Origin: Phoenix dactylifera
Lineage: Eukaryota > Streptophyta > Magnoliopsida > Arecales > Arecaceae
Length of the DNA stretch: 64,000 nucleotides
Assembly (NCBI RefSeq): GCF_009389715.1
Contig: NC_052399.1
Location: 15,565,646 to 15,629,645 of the forward strand
Direction: 5' to 3'
Part shown: piece after piece, positions 10,305 through 23,763 of the stretch
How the letters are laid out: the number at the start of each line of letters is the position of its first letter
Position numbering within the stretch: position 1 is the first letter of the stretch
Notes under the pieces: generated by a model
Databases searched by the model: none
What the model saw: the letters and a program-made list of their open reading frames with translations, nothing else
Told to the model about the DNA's origin: nothing
Position numbers and translations under genes: made by a program

Positions 10305-11930
10305 GTATTAGGTAAAGTGCCATGATTGGCTTCTTGTATTTTGGATGGACATGCTTCTATTTATATTGTTAGCTATTGGTTTGTATAAGGATAAACACCT
10401 AATTACCTTGCTTGATATGCTAGTTTTTGTTAATCATAAGTAATTGCTGCAATATATGTTGTTTGATAATCCAATATTACTTTGTTTGTTATACATGTTT
10501 TCTTTCGTTATATTACTTGTCCACTGTAGAGTAATGGATACGTTATTTTATATAGTCTATCGATCTATGCCCCAACGCATGCTTTGTTTAGAGCCCTGTA
10601 GGATTACGGGAGTTTGTGGGGTCAAATGACTTGGTACACATTTATAATGCTATATAATTAATTTGTGAGAATTAAGCATGAATGGGATGTAGAAGGCAGC
10701 CCGTATTCCCTCCAGATAAAATAAGCAACTAATTATTAAATGTCTCATTAGGTTGGAAATTGCTAAAGATTTTATTTTAGAATGGATATCAGCGCAAAGA
10801 AATTCGACTTAACATTTTATTTAGATAGTTAATTAATCTTCTATTAGCAGAATTGCAGCCAATCTATTGCTGTTGTTGGCCTCTTTTTTAAAGGTATTAA
10901 TGTGACGTTATGTCACCATCACAACTATTGCCATATGTCTAATTCTGCCCAGTTGGCCATTTTGGAATTCATACAATAAGATGATACGATAAGATGCCAA
11001 AGAGTGATACGGGACCAAGACCAAATTTTCCTTTGGAATTAATCGTGCTGATAGAGAATGGTCTCACGTGCGTGCCGTTACAAATGGGTTGCTCTCACGT
11101 GCCGGAGCTGGTGGAGGCTAACAATAATAATAGGACAGAAATTATTCGACCCAAATGTGCCGAAACTTAATTACGAGCAAGGTGGGTTACGTGACCGGTA
11201 GGTAGGAACGTCGTCAGCCTCCATATATCGCCATCTTTTCTCCCTTCAATACTTTGCCCAATTTCTCAGAAGCTTCGAATCTTCCCCCTGATCTGGCTAT
11301 GCTTGTTCGAAGGGATTGAACGGTCTCCGGTTATCTTCGGTTTGCTCTTGCTTTTCTCCTTTGTTTTTTTTTTCTGTCTCTCTCTTTCTCCATATTATCC
11401 CCCAGGTTGCCGGACGGGTTGCGTCGCCATCGGTTCCGTGATTGAACAGGCGATGAACCATGATTGAATGAGGCCTGCGAGACGCCATTGAAGGAGATCA
11501 CGAAAGGTTCATTATTGCAGGCTGGACCTCTCCGATCCCACCTCTCCATTATGCATGGCCTACATATTTAATTAATACATGATGATATATGAGAGCATGG
11601 ATGCACTGTCGTGAGTGGACGGCACTGTAGAATGCTATAAACGGATGGTCTTCGTTATCCATATCTCAATAATATGCTGTGCTATTATAGTTGTATTAAT
11701 TACATATTACAGTGAAAGAGCTTAACGTTATATATACTAATTAATTTAGGTTTATACCTGTGAATGCCAAAGCTCTAGATTTTGTTCTTATGATGAGTTT
11801 ACGGAGTTGTGTCGCACAACATAACGCACTTAAGGCTGGTAGCAGTATTTGATATATGATATCTTGGATATTTTGTTGCATTCTACCTTGCATTGACAGA
11901 ATTCTTCACTTGTAAATTGTGCGCACGCAG
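10305..11930. other. Intergenic; no gene seen
   Basis: AT-rich sequence between the intact O-methyltransferase and the orphan paralogous exon. The region was searched for a second copy of exon 1 (SAM motif VDVGGGTG) on both strands and none was found. Confidence 0.5.
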
Positions 11931-12208
11931 AGCATTCTTCATAATTGGAGTGACGAGAATTATGTCAAGATTCTAAAACGGTGTAAGAAAGCAGTTCCGC
12001 CTAAAGAAGAGTGTGGAAAAGTCATAAAAGTGGATATGGTAATAAACTCTTACAATCCAAAAATAACCGAGACACATCTCTTCGATGATATCTATATGAT
12101 GATTGGCCTTGGAGGAATGGAACGCGAAGAACATGAATGGTGAAAATTTTTCAATAATGCTACAAAATTTTTCCAGATGTATACTCCGTCATTGAGCTTT
12201 ACCCTTAG
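11931..12208 (+). pseudogene. Orphan exon 2 of a second O-methyltransferase, broken
   Basis: After an acceptor-like GCACGCAG (ending 11930) the frame reads SILHNWSDEN, then KILKRCKKAVPPKEECGKV and GGMEREEHEW, closely matching exon 2 of the intact gene (WILHDWSDEDC, ILKRCKEAIPPK, KERSETEW). A TGA follows directly after that W (12141-12143), and the expected C-terminus SVIELYP with its own stop appears only in another frame at 12185-12208, so there is a frameshift plus loss of several codons between. The first codon is AGC where the family has Trp. No exon 1 lies upstream. It is best explained as a partial tandem duplicate or a decayed paralogue. Confidence 0.88.
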
Positions 12209-15200
12209 TCATGTGATAGCATGAAAATATTCATGCAAACCTTGTATTGTTTTTCAATAAATGTCTTGCACTTGATTATTAGTGGCTTCATACTAGTTAT
12301 GAGCCTAGTTATTGCAATCTAATTAGTTATCTAAAAGAGTTTGAAATTAGTGTATGTGGTGTGTTTTTACGAGGATGGCAATTTTTTGTTTCAAATCTCA
12401 AATAAGAATTTGTATACCTCATTGAATAAGATGATGAAGTGTCTACATCCATGATTCCGATTCTAGGTTATCTTGTCATATCATACTTACTCAATGAGAA
12501 ATAATCATTAACGATCATGAGGTCAAAAGTAATATTTCGCAAATTACTTGTAGCTTGACCGGCTACCTTTGAAAATCGCACAAGCTTTTCTTGCTATTTA
12601 TTTATTTTAAGAAGATGTACAAAAGTCTACCAAAATCTATTTGGCCCATATTGAAATAAATGAGATATCTTTTACTTCCAGGGACAGGCTTGTATCTTTT
12701 CCACCAAGGAAGGATTCACCTTCCTTCGCAAGAATCTAGTATTTGATCAGCCACTGCACAGATTTTAAAGCATTCCGAGCTATATCATCCATCCATCGGC
12801 ATGGATCTCAAAGCGAGCTTTGATGATCCTACGGTGGATTCACGCCAATAATCATGGCCATCTCCAGCCGCATACTTGGTTAAACTCCAAAGGATAGCAG
12901 ATGGTCCATGGCCCATGCCGGGCTCAATTCTGACTTCTGAACAGAGATTCAATTCTGGGCTTGCGCCTGGCACATGCTGAATCCGAACTCGAACGACAGT
13001 CCCAACTTCCAAGTCATCCAAAACACGACTTTTCTTTTAACCAAAAAAAAGAAAAGCATCCTTATTTTCTGAGGCCAGGCCATGCTCGATAAGCTCAATT
13101 CACCTTTACGAAATATAAGAGCTCAGGCCCGGCTCTGTAGATTTTAGGCTTTTTTTTTTTTTAGTAAAAGGGAGGCACAGATAGCCCCCGGCTTTTATAG
13201 AAGTTATTTTATAGCTTAGCAGATAAATACAAAGTAAAGAAAAATAAAGAAACGAGCATCTTTTGGACTATGTCTCCTGCCGACTTTTGAACCTAAGATT
13301 GCCATTTCTGGGTTGGGCTGTTGGGTCCCGTCGACGCTGAGATTATATAAAATAGTACTGAAAGTACAGTTGGTTTAATCTATGCAAGATTGCATCCGCT
13401 CTGAGAATTATGAGAGTGCATGCCTAATGCTACTTTGAATGAGAGTTCTTCAACGGCTGCAGATACGGGGGTACTTTCCTCTTCAACGCAAGCCCACATG
13501 AAAAATATTATACTATATCTTCATAATATTCATTAAATTATTTTTTTAATGGAAAATGGAAGAAGCGAAACACTTCTCCTACAGAGCTCATTAAAATGGC
13601 AAAAACATGGGCCTGTTTGGCACTGCTTATTATCTATCGTTTTATTTTCAAAAATCCAATTGAAAAAAATGAAGGAGACTGTACGGCACATATGATGAAC
13701 CTTTTTTGTTCTTTGAAATTGTTTGCAAAATCCAAGAGCTTTTGTGGCAAATATTTATTGCTTTCATAAAAAAGTGACAATATTTTTTTAAAAAAATAAA
13801 ATAAAAACCAAGAATAATTTTTTAACGCATATGCTATATTCAACTTAACCTATAAATCTCATTTAGAAAAAAAAAATCAACCTATATATGGCATTTTACT
13901 GATTTGTAAATCATGGAACCAAGAATGATAACTGATAGGCCCTTAATAATCCAATAGTCATGATTTGCATTGTATGATTAAGTTATAGGAACATGCATTT
14001 TGTTAGGAAATGCATGCAATTTTATGGGGCATTGGACAATTAGGCATGCAAATGGATTGAGTCACCATAACGAGGCTCAATTCTATCCGAAACGGCTCGG
14101 CCTTCCTGCTTGATGCAATGAGTTAGATCAATTTGGAGTGATTTTCTTCTCTTTAATATGAGTCTCCATGTAGCTCAGCCTATACGATACTTTGTTTCGA
14201 AAAAAAGGTCCTACCATAGCTCGGTGACCTACAGAATCTTCAAACCTAATTGTCAAAACCTAATCTTCAAATCTTTTCTCAAAAAGATCAGCTTGCACCA
14301 TCTATCCCACTTAGAAGGATATATGATAAAATTCTTGACTACCTGAAGAATATATAATGGGAGACCGATACAGGGAGTGGTTTATATAAATGTAGGCCGT
14401 GCTTTATTCTCCTGTCCACAGATAGCACTAGACCAAGTAACTGCGCTTGCACTTGCGAAGCACTCTTCTTTTCCCCCCTCCTTTGATGGAATAACAATGG
14501 GAGCACCACTAACTACAATTATCTAAGTTAAATACTTGCCCATTTGTGATTAGCTAATCTAAGAATTCAACCCGGGCATGGTTAATTACATTACATTAAT
14601 TGGACTTGGATTAGCTTGTCTATATAATATTGTGAGAAGCTCACTTTTTAACCACTGGATATTGGGCCACCTCAGACAACCATACAGAAGGGATTGGGAA
14701 TGCCATGAGCGGGTTGCCAAAACGTTTTTCAGATTCAAGGACTCCTCGCCAGTTGACAGGTAGTCCAGCTTGTAAGCAATATATGCTCATTGTTTTATTG
14801 AAGGAGAAAAGAAAAGTAAGTCTCGCTGTGAGAACACTAAAATTAATAAAATCCAGCTTAAACAGATAACCACACCAAAAGAGATGAAATGCAATAATAA
14901 AGCTAAGAAGATGGTGCTCTTTCTTTTTGCCTGCCCTACCACTCACTCTTTCCAAAACTAAAGCAGCACCATAGAACTGTGCTTTTCAGGGTCTTTGAAG
15001 AATATGCATGGATCTCTTACTGTCACTTTGAAATGCATATAGGCTCTCTGAACACATCCATCAGTTCCCATCAAGCAACAATACAACCTTTTCTTTCTTG
15101 CAAAATTTGCAGGAGTGTTAGTTCTCCATACTAATTCCTTTTCCCTTAACAGCTATATGCTTTCCATGGGTAAGTTCGTAACATACGAGCCTAACAAGTC
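12209..15200. other. Intergenic; no gene seen apart from a MITE remnant
   Basis: Low-GC spacer with scattered short frames that have no recognisable content. 12681-12850 holds a partial copy of the MITE described in the O-methyltransferase intron (GGCTTGTATCTTTTCCACC and a GATCCTACGGTGGATTCA core). The last few hundred bases are the likely 3' UTR of the IDD gene. Confidence 0.45.
12681..12850. repeat. Partial MITE copy, same family as 9058-9253 and 38608-38808
   Basis: Shares the end-like GGCTTGTATCTTTT, an AAGGATTCACCTTCCTTC stretch and the core GATCCTACGGTGGATT with the other two copies. The right end could not be recognised, so it looks truncated. Confidence 0.45.
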
Positions 15201-17097
15201 TCAGATCCATCCATTGATTAATGAGGGACAGAGAGTCTGCACCCCAACACCTAAGAAATCCTTGGTCTCTCCTCCTCCTTTCAGATCATCCATTAGAGAG
15301 CTGCGGTGTCTTTCGATGAGCATACCGTTTGATGCTGTGAAACCATTTACAATGTTCTCTAGATTGCTTAGTTGGTTTGAATTGAAAAATCCATCATTTT
15401 TGCCAGCATCTTCGATCTGAGTGTCTTGGCATTTCAATGGCCCGGAACTCCCTCTAAATGGAATGGTGGGAGTCACACCAATTAGTGCGGCTTTTTGCAA
15501 CAATGCCGTCGCAGACATATCCGATACTGGTGCTTGATGTTGCTGATGCTGAGTGCTAAACAAGGAAGGAATGCTTGTGAGGAGAGACCGCGAGCAGCCG
15601 ACCTCCTTCATGGGGGTTGTTGGAATTGAGGTGCCCGTTAGCTCACAAGTGCTTGTAGGCCAGAGCTTGTTGCCGCACATCCAACTTAACTGGGTGTTGA
15701 GTTGCTGCGCATTTGAACATGAAGTGAAGAGATCGCCATACAAGGTTCCGGCACCCACCGGTCCAATTTGATTGATATCTGAGAGGGTGGGAGTGCTGCT
15801 TAAGGGCTCACCGCTTTGAATGCCATGGCCCATCCACAACGAAAGCCCGGGTCTAGCCTGATCATTGGCCTCGCAGTTGGATATATTAGGCTCAATATTG
15901 GAGGAGAAGCTCTGCAGCATATTAGATCTCCCCGAACCGCCAGTGAAAAGATAATTGGCTTCGCTCATCGGAGCCATGTTGTTGATGCTGGATGCTGCAG
16001 AAACTCTTGCGGTCTCTTCAGCTAAGGCATCACAGAAGGCCCTGTGTGTTATAAAACTGTCTCTCCTGTTTGTGAAAGCAAAAGTCCGTATCATTAGTTG
16101 AAAACTAGGAGTGAAGATGATGGCAATGGTAGCAGCAACAATGGTAGTCAGAACTCATATTCTTCATCTTTTTCTTTTTCTTTTTTTTTGTTGCTAAAAC
16201 TCATATTCTTCTTTCCTTTTATCTTTATGGTACTAAAAGCCAAGTGAAACAAAGCAGAAAGGAGAGTTGCCCGGGTGGTCATAGTCATCAAAACAAGCCA
16301 ATTAGTCACTATAGAAAGCATAGCCTACTTGTCACTTTAACACCATAGAGTTTCCTCTTCCAATAGGCTCACTGATCCATGGCGCAGCCTAACTACCAAA
16401 GCACCAGCCTCTAATGTGGAAGAAGCACCAACCAGTGGCCTAACAGTAGTAATACAAAATATACCTGGAGAAAAGGGCACCGCAGTCGCAGCGGTACTCC
16501 CTCGTGCCGCAGGTCTTGGAGTGCGCCTTCCAGTCAGACTGCACGGCGTAACGCTTGGAGCATTTCTCGCACTTCCACTTCTTCTCGCCATGCTTCCGGC
16601 AGAAGTGCTTCTTTATGCCGGTCAGGTCTCCAAGCGCTCTTGCTGGATTGTGGTGGATGCAGCTCTTCTCGGGGCATACGTAGACCCTTTTCCTCGGCTC
16701 TTTGGTGCTTCTTTGCCTCAGCTTCCATGGGAGGTTGTGCCCCCGTCGGTGGAGCTGGAGGTTCTGGTCTCTCTGAAAGCCTTTGCCGCAAATCTCGCAC
16801 AAGAACCGGTTGGTGGCCAAGAGGGTCCTTGGAGACAAGGCAATGACCTCCGCTTCAGGATCTGCTCGTAAGAATACACATACAAACCACCACATAAGTT
16901 ATTATTGAGAGCTAAAGAAATGACATCCTGGGAGGAGAAAGAGGAAAAGTTTGAGAAGAGGAGAAAGAGAGGATATGTTGTTATAATTCCTTGCCTGGAG
17001 TTCCTGGTAGGTTTCTCTTCTTCTTCACAACGGGAGGAGGATTGGGATCCTGACACGCATTTAGTGGGAAAACATTTGAAATTGCTTGTCCAGCCAT
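15201..17097 (-). CDS. INDETERMINATE-domain (IDD) C2H2 zinc-finger transcription factor, three exons
   Basis: Nuclear DNA-binding regulator of the plant IDD family (members act in root patterning, sugar/starch control, gibberellin signalling with DELLA and flowering). Exons on the minus strand: 17097-16995, 16861-16465, 16065-15201; total 454 residues, normal for the family. Seen: basic signal KKKRNLPGTP (25-34), four fingers with C56/C59/H72/H76, C97/C102/H120/H125, C132/C135/H148/C152 and C159/C161/H174/C178, then the two family C-terminal motifs MSATALLQKAA (350-360) and TKDFLG (434-439). The junctions rebuild the invariant PGTPDPEAEVIALSP and LFSRRDSFITHRAFC strings. Intron 1 begins GC rather than GT (see separate entry); intron 2 is GT-AG. 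Which IDD orthologue group it belongs to is not resolved. Confidence 0.95.
16862..16994 (-). other. GC-AG intron 1 of the IDD gene
   Basis: Reading on the minus strand, exon 1 ends ...ACTCCAG and the next bases are GCAAGG; the acceptor is ...CGAGCAG before ATCCTGAAGC. Only this join restores the conserved T-P-D-P-E-A-E; no GT lies at a position that would. The strong AG|GCAAG context is what is known for natural GC-AG introns. It is 133 bases long. Confidence 0.85.
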
Positions 17098-20000
17098 TTC
17101 TCTTGGTTCTTCCTTCCTAAAAGAAAACTCACAGGCCTTCTCTTTGGTATGGCCAAGAAAACTGAGGCTAGTATTAGTAGCACAAGGAGAGAATTATAGT
17201 TGTGTGTGTGTGTGTGTGTGTATATGAACTTTATTAATCAATAGAATAGTATTTGTTTTCAGCAGAGGCGGTGTAAAAGGTGAAAGTTGAAGGTCTTGGT
17301 TGATGGGCTGATGTGCATGATGACACATATGATGAGGTGGGGGCAAAAGCTGAGCTGCACTGCCTTTCCCATTTGGAATGATTGCCCCATAATTCTCTGC
17401 TTTCCTTTTGCCTTGTTTTTGATCAGCTCAATACAGCAGTGACGGCACTCAGTGGATATTTGACACCTAGCTATCCTAAGGTCTTCCATTCAAATGCCAT
17501 GTGTATGAATGTATATATGTATATATATGGATATGTGTATGAATGTATATATATAAGGGCCTTGACCAATGGCTATCAAAAGTGAAGCTCGAAATAAGAA
17601 ACTCAAGTGAATTATTTTGCACAATCTCTTTAGTTTCATTGCATGGTGACATGCGAAATGGGACCTGATGGTTAAAGCGAACGACTGAAACGTAGGCAAG
17701 CTTGTTGACACACCAACCCAAAAGATAGAGCACTGCAATGCCATTAAAATGAATGGTCTATTGCTCCATAAAGTTAGTAGCTGTGCCATCTTTATGATCA
17801 AAAAAACCAAAGAGGTCAATGAGGTTGCAGGAGCCTCTGGTTACGTTGTCAGCACTATGTTCAATTTAATACATCAGTGAACACTGACTCTAATCTTGTC
17901 TTTTGTTTACTGTAATTAACATTTCATGCTTCGCTTATGCTTCCTTCTACTAGTTTGTTTGTAACTTAAAATCATTTCATGGCACCAAAATCCTGATCAA
18001 TCATACGCCAAGGTACAAGAATACATACCATCAGCATCTGCATCCTTCACCAGATCAGCAATAATTTGCGGTCCTAACACCTGGTACATTAGAATCCGTC
18101 ACGAATTTCTGAAGCTTTTTCCATTTAGGAGTGTCCCAAAATGTTTCATTAAAATGGCATAAATTTCCTCTGTATCTACATAAGAACATCTTCAGGGACA
18201 AATTACGCATTCTCAGATAAAATAACTGCCAAACCGGTTAGCTACTTGGTTTAATAATGGCAAGAGGGGGGAGGTTCTCGTCCTCGGATTCCTTGTTACG
18301 CGGCATGCACGTGCTACCAATGGAGGCTGCCAAACTCCATGGCTAGGCGACGGCCGATGAGACAGAGGAAGGAATATTTGTCCATGAACACCACAAAACC
18401 TTGCCTTGGCTCAGTTCTGCTACTCGATAAACTTCCTTATTTTTATTCACTCTTCCAAGCTTTTGCAGCATTAATCTATGTTATAGGCAGAAAGAGACAT
18501 AAATTAGTTTTCTCAGGGAACATGAGTGCTACTTCAAATGTGTGGATCTCAGCAGACAACTATATCGGATACCCTAGTCCCTGTGTGGGGAAACAGAGGA
18601 GTGGTATGAGGATATGTACTTCAAAAATTAAATTCAATATAAGGGAAGTGGTTGTTGTCATTCTGAACAAGGAAATGATCAGAATGATGAAAATAACATA
18701 ATGGCATTATAAGCAAGTGGTCCGAGAATTGCATGTACATTGTACCATTAGTGCAGGCATCCTATGAATACTTGCACTCCACATGCTATTGGTGTTTACC
18801 TCTGATTCCCTTTGATGGAAGCGGTGGGGTTAGTTTTAGACTTCAAATTGCATTAAAGTAAAGAATAGAGTGAATTAAGTAGTAACAATGGTGTAGAGCA
18901 TGGAAAGGAATGGGACTGAAGGGAAGCAGCAGAGAGGGCAGTGAATTTTTGGTAGTGCGTGAAGTCGTCGGCCTGTGGGCTGACTTTGGTCCAAGGCTTG
19001 GACATAAACTAATGATACTTTGATGCGATAACTTCGCTTTAGGGCTCTATTTAGAACTAAGTTTTTGGAGTTTAGTGTATGAACTATCCTAGCCCCTAAG
19101 ATATTCTCTCCTTGCACTTGGCTCGGCTCCAAATTTCCACACCTTTCTCGACACCAGATTCCTTTCCAAGGCCCCAGAATTACTGTTCATCGGAACGGGG
19201 ACCCATGGTCCCAAGTCTCTGTTTTAGTAGTGAGGGGGTTTAAAAAGCTTGAGGGGTATGGGAAAAAGAGAAACCTTGTCACCAAGGGGATGTTTGTTTC
19301 TTTGGCTTTTTTCGGATGCGGAGGAACCCCAAAAGAGAGGAGACTCAGAAGCATATTTCCAAAGTCCAGGAGTTGGATGTGTCGAGCTCACGACCCCAAC
19401 TTTGACAAAGAAGCCAGGAGACACTTCATTCCTTTTTGTTTTTCTTTGGAGCCGGGATGAGGCATATGGCAGGACAAACCATTATTCAGAGAATCTAAAG
19501 CGAAAGAGCTTGCTGAAATGGTCCTGCCTTCATTTGGTTAATGGGAACAGACTCTAACTGACCAATATTTGTGTTGAAATACTAGGATTTAGGTGTAACA
19601 AATAGTTGCAAGATCATCTGTAATGGTAATCATATATGTCTTCATTTTGAGACTGCAGCTACCAGAAACATTAGATTACAACAAAGTTGAATCAAATGAC
19701 TACTTGGTACATTCGCATTTCTTTTTGATGGAACAAAGAAACTTCACAGACCCACTCTTGAAATGTCATGAGGAGCGAATATGTGATATTTTCTGCCGAC
19801 GAATGAAACTCCAAAGCTTTGCAACTCCCACCAACTAATTTTGAGAGCATATATGTGACCAGTCATTGAAAAGCCTTGGACTGTTGCTGAGGACTTGCTC
19901 TTCTGTGGAAGACTGGTTAAGAAATATATGCCCATTACTTTCTTTCCTGCAGGACCAGAGGGTTGTTGCCATCAGCTGATCAAAACCTAGGCAGAAATTT

Positions 20001-21500
20001 TTAGAAATAACTCCCGATTTTGAACTTGACAAATTCCATTGGTTTCTTTCTTATTCTTCTTCTTTTTTTGCGTTATATGTTCTCCAAGTCATTAATTAAT
20101 CATTGGGTCTTTTTTCTTGATAATCAGAAACCTTTGTGTATCGAGTCTTATAGTCTAATCTAGCAAATGGCAACGAGTCTGTCTTTTGATATGTAATATA
20201 AAATAGCAGTGGCCTAGTCACTTACATGTAACTAAAACTCAGCATAACAAATCCCTTAATCCATTGCTCATTGTTAAGAAAAAGGCTCAGTAGTAACTGA
20301 CTTTTGACATGGAATAATATAAGATTATAGAAGGAAACTTTGAGTGCCAGTGGGTATCACCAATTCCCAAACTGGACAATTTGATTTTGTTGGGGTCGAA
20401 AATCTTCGATTTGTTTAGAGAAATGTTAACAGAAGTTAGACATCTTGCACAAGGAAAAACTAGAAATCAGAGAGAGAGAAAAGGGAGGTGGGCTCATTTT
20501 CACTGTATTTATGCAGCCCTAAATGCTTGGAATAATACCACTCAAGACTCAAAGGATCAAATACTTGCAGATGTACAACCCGAGACTTGAATATAAAACC
20601 TCTGATTACTGAGGAGAGGGGTATGAACATTGGGATAAATTTCAATCCATGAGATGACAAATATTATTCTTCTTTTAAATCACTTCAGTTAGCACTGTAG
20701 TAGCTACAAAATCCAGTACAATAGGAAAGATATAATTGAAGGTTAAATGTATCTAAAATTTATTTCATTTCCATTTGTGAATCCAGATATTTTTTTCAAT
20801 CTACAAAATCCATATGGAAAGTCATTTCTTCTATGTCTAAAAGAGAAATTAAAAATGATTAAAGCTTCATTGAAGGACTATTTGCTTGGTTCCCATGTTT
20901 TATGTGGAGAGTAAAAAAAGAAAGGTGGAGATTAAAACAAGAATTAAAAACCAGCAAAAGAACAATATTTTCGTTTTTTTCGACCCGTGGAGTGTAAGCA
21001 ACAAAAATTCTAACTCTTTGAGGTGCAAAATAAGAAGCACCAGCCGAAACATAATGAAAATTTGAAATGTAAAATTAGTCATCATCATAAAAGGGCTATT
21101 CTGGGGTTTATCATGAAATTTTCATTGCAACGTGTCTGCGTGCAAATAAGATCTTGAATCTACATATAATCCAAGAACTAGCAAGGTGCATATCGTTATT
21201 TCAACAATTCATATGTAAGTATAACGTCAATATAAATATAATTAAAAGAATGAAAGGGGTCTTTTTATTAACGTTTTATGATATGGAGAACTGTTCTGTT
21301 GTCCCCAGCTGGACTAGACTTTCCTCTTAGGTCCGTCGACGCTAACCGGAGCCCGACGACGCCTCTTCTTCCGATCCTCCTCTTCCAAGGCCATGGAAGC
21401 CCATCAACCATCCCTGTGCTAGCGGAAGGCAATGATCTCTCTTCCCTCCACAACAGCCATCTCTTTTTATTCCTCTTAGTCCATTGCCCGCTTTTATTCG
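17098..21500. other. Intergenic and upstream region of the IDD gene; no gene seen
   Basis: A TG microsatellite at about 17200-17222 lies roughly 100 bases upstream of the IDD start, in its leader or promoter, and an ATGTATATAT-rich tract lies near 17505-17555. Short frames in the rest show no recognisable domains. Confidence 0.45.
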
Positions 21501-23460
21501 TTCCTAGTTTGTCTTAATTTTCTTAGCAATTAGTAGAGATGTGCCCAGAGAGATCTCCCAAGGGATCGCTCAAACTGTCGTGTGAGGCTCCGGATTGGAG
21601 ACTTCCAATCCATACGGTGATTCGAATCCTTTTCTAAGTTTTTCGCTTTTAATTCGTTTCTTTTCTGCGGAAAAATTCCTTTTTCCTTTTGCCCCCTCTC
21701 GCTTCCCTTTCTTGCAAGGATTCATAGATTAGAGAGCACAAATCGAGCAATGGAGGTCAGAATTTCTGCAATTTTTTTCTTATTTTTAATACCAGAAAAT
21801 TACGTATATCTTCAATTGGATTTATGTCTGGTGGAGTTTCTTTCGCATTGCCATCAATCTTAGTTTCTTATTCTTTTTCAAAAAAATCGGTTTTTCTTTT
21901 CCTAGCCCTAAAAATTCTCTAATGATCTTGAATTGTGATACTGTCTCGATGTAATTGTTCGTTTATCTCGCCCTCCTCAGCTCGAAAACAATTGTTCAAT
22001 CGGATAGAGAAAAACCTAATCTTAATATTTTTCTTTGTATTCTTGGTAACTGGTTCTAGTTAGATTTGAGTACTGTGAATAGTTAGAAATACTCGACAAT
22101 TAGACTAACTATTAAGAGTCAAGTCCCTTTTACTGAGAGATAAGGTGGTCCAGCAAAGGGGCAATCAAGAAAACAGAGAAGTCTGCAAACAGGAAAGCTT
22201 CCAAGTCATTTAAGGAGAAAAGTCACCAATTCTGTTCCAAAAAATACTTATTTTATGCCAGGCCACTTTTATTCTTTTAAGTGTGTGACTGATACCAACA
22301 TGAGGTTGCAATAAGTGGTTAGTTCTAGAGACCTTACCTGTTGAATTTTGCAATTAATCAGCAGTCGGTCAATAAAGATTAGGCAATACCGGTTGTTGGA
22401 ACTTTAGCTGGGAGGAAGATAGAGTATGAGAGCTAGTTCGGTTGGAATAATGGAGAAATATCGTGGAGGATAAGATTTAGGAATAAAGGGAACCAAAGAT
22501 CGAGTCTAGTCATTCTGTAAATTTTTAGAGAGGTAATGCTTTGATAAAAAAATTAATATACTGTTACCTGTCGTAGTCTCAGGTTTAGTGTACAAATGGA
22601 TGGAGACTTAGTTGAGGATGTCTTCAATTTGGATAAAATATGCTGAAGATTGTGGATCTATGGCCCTTTGAAATATTCTGTAATTATTACATGTAAGAGA
22701 TGCCTCAGCAGCAGAAAGTATTATTTGATTAGCCATGATACAGGTTAGAGTGATGGGTGATGAGGGCGATTTGTATACACAGAATGGGCTTAGTAGAGAT
22801 GAGACACCAAGAGATGTACATATAGAACCAATAAGAGTGGAATTGGACTTCTTATATAGCACTAAGAGTAACAGGAAATAGGATGGAGAACTGAATTAGA
22901 TGGTGTGTGCTTATATGTAGCAGAAGCGCAGAATGGTTCTATTAAGAGGGATGGATGCATGTCAACTGTCAAGGATTTTACAATGAAGACAAGAAGATCT
23001 AAGAAGACTTAGATGGGCTGAAGGTTTTGAAAATGCTCAACATGATGTACGATAAAAATCTTTCTTAGATTTATATTGCATGCATGTATGCTTATATGTA
23101 TATGCATGTGTATATGTGGGTGTGCTCGTGTGTGTCTTTGCAAGAATATAGCCCATACCGGAATACAGTAGAAGTGGTGATCTGTCCATGCACATAGAGC
23201 TAAGTAAGCTTAATTTGATTTTGGGAATATGTACATAAATGCTTTTAATTATTATTTTCCCACATGTTTCTATGGTGCATGTTTACTCCAAAAAATTAAT
23301 TTTCTTCAGTTGTATAATGTTTTATTCTTCTACAGTTGCTGGCCTGCGGACTGCAGCTCCTCTGTGATGACACCGTTCATCAGGACCAAAGCCACAGGTT
23401 TTTACCCGCCTGCCATCTTCTGCATATATTAGGTTGATTGATCTCTGATTTCCAGCTCTA
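21501..23460 (+). other. Possible remnant or non-coding transcript; two exon-like GC-rich islands, function unknown
   Basis: A pyrimidine-rich leader-like stretch ends in ATGGAG just before a GTCAG donor-like site (about 21751-21757). Far downstream a compact GC-rich piece, 23333-23397, is bounded by a CTACAG acceptor-like site and an ACAG|GTTTTT donor-like site. Neither translation is recognised. It could be a decayed gene or a non-coding transcript; weakly supported. Confidence 0.2.
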
Positions 23461-23763
23461 GTAGTCTATAGCTCTACATGGTAAGCCATTTGAAGCATCT
23501 TGAGGATTGCATTTACCTTTTGATTCTCTCATAGCACTTTTTCTCATAAGACATTTTTGGATCATTCAGCTTTGTTCATTCGATGCTTGCTTTCTGAATC
23601 TCTGCTAGTCGACATTTTGGTGTTTGTTTGAATTATTCCAGAAGAGCCTAAGAGAAGTTTATATTTGTTCGTCCTCTATCAGAACAAACTTTTCGTTGTA
23701 AGTCAGCATGGTGCTGGTTAGTTTCAATTTGAAGAGGATTTTTGTTGACTTCATAGTGAATTG

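Noticed and set aside
15553-16871. Plus-strand open frames over the IDD gene
   Set aside because: Antisense to the zinc-finger exons; no domain.
20381-20590. 69-codon plus-strand frame
   Set aside because: Isolated, without domain similarity; length is within chance for AT-rich spacer.
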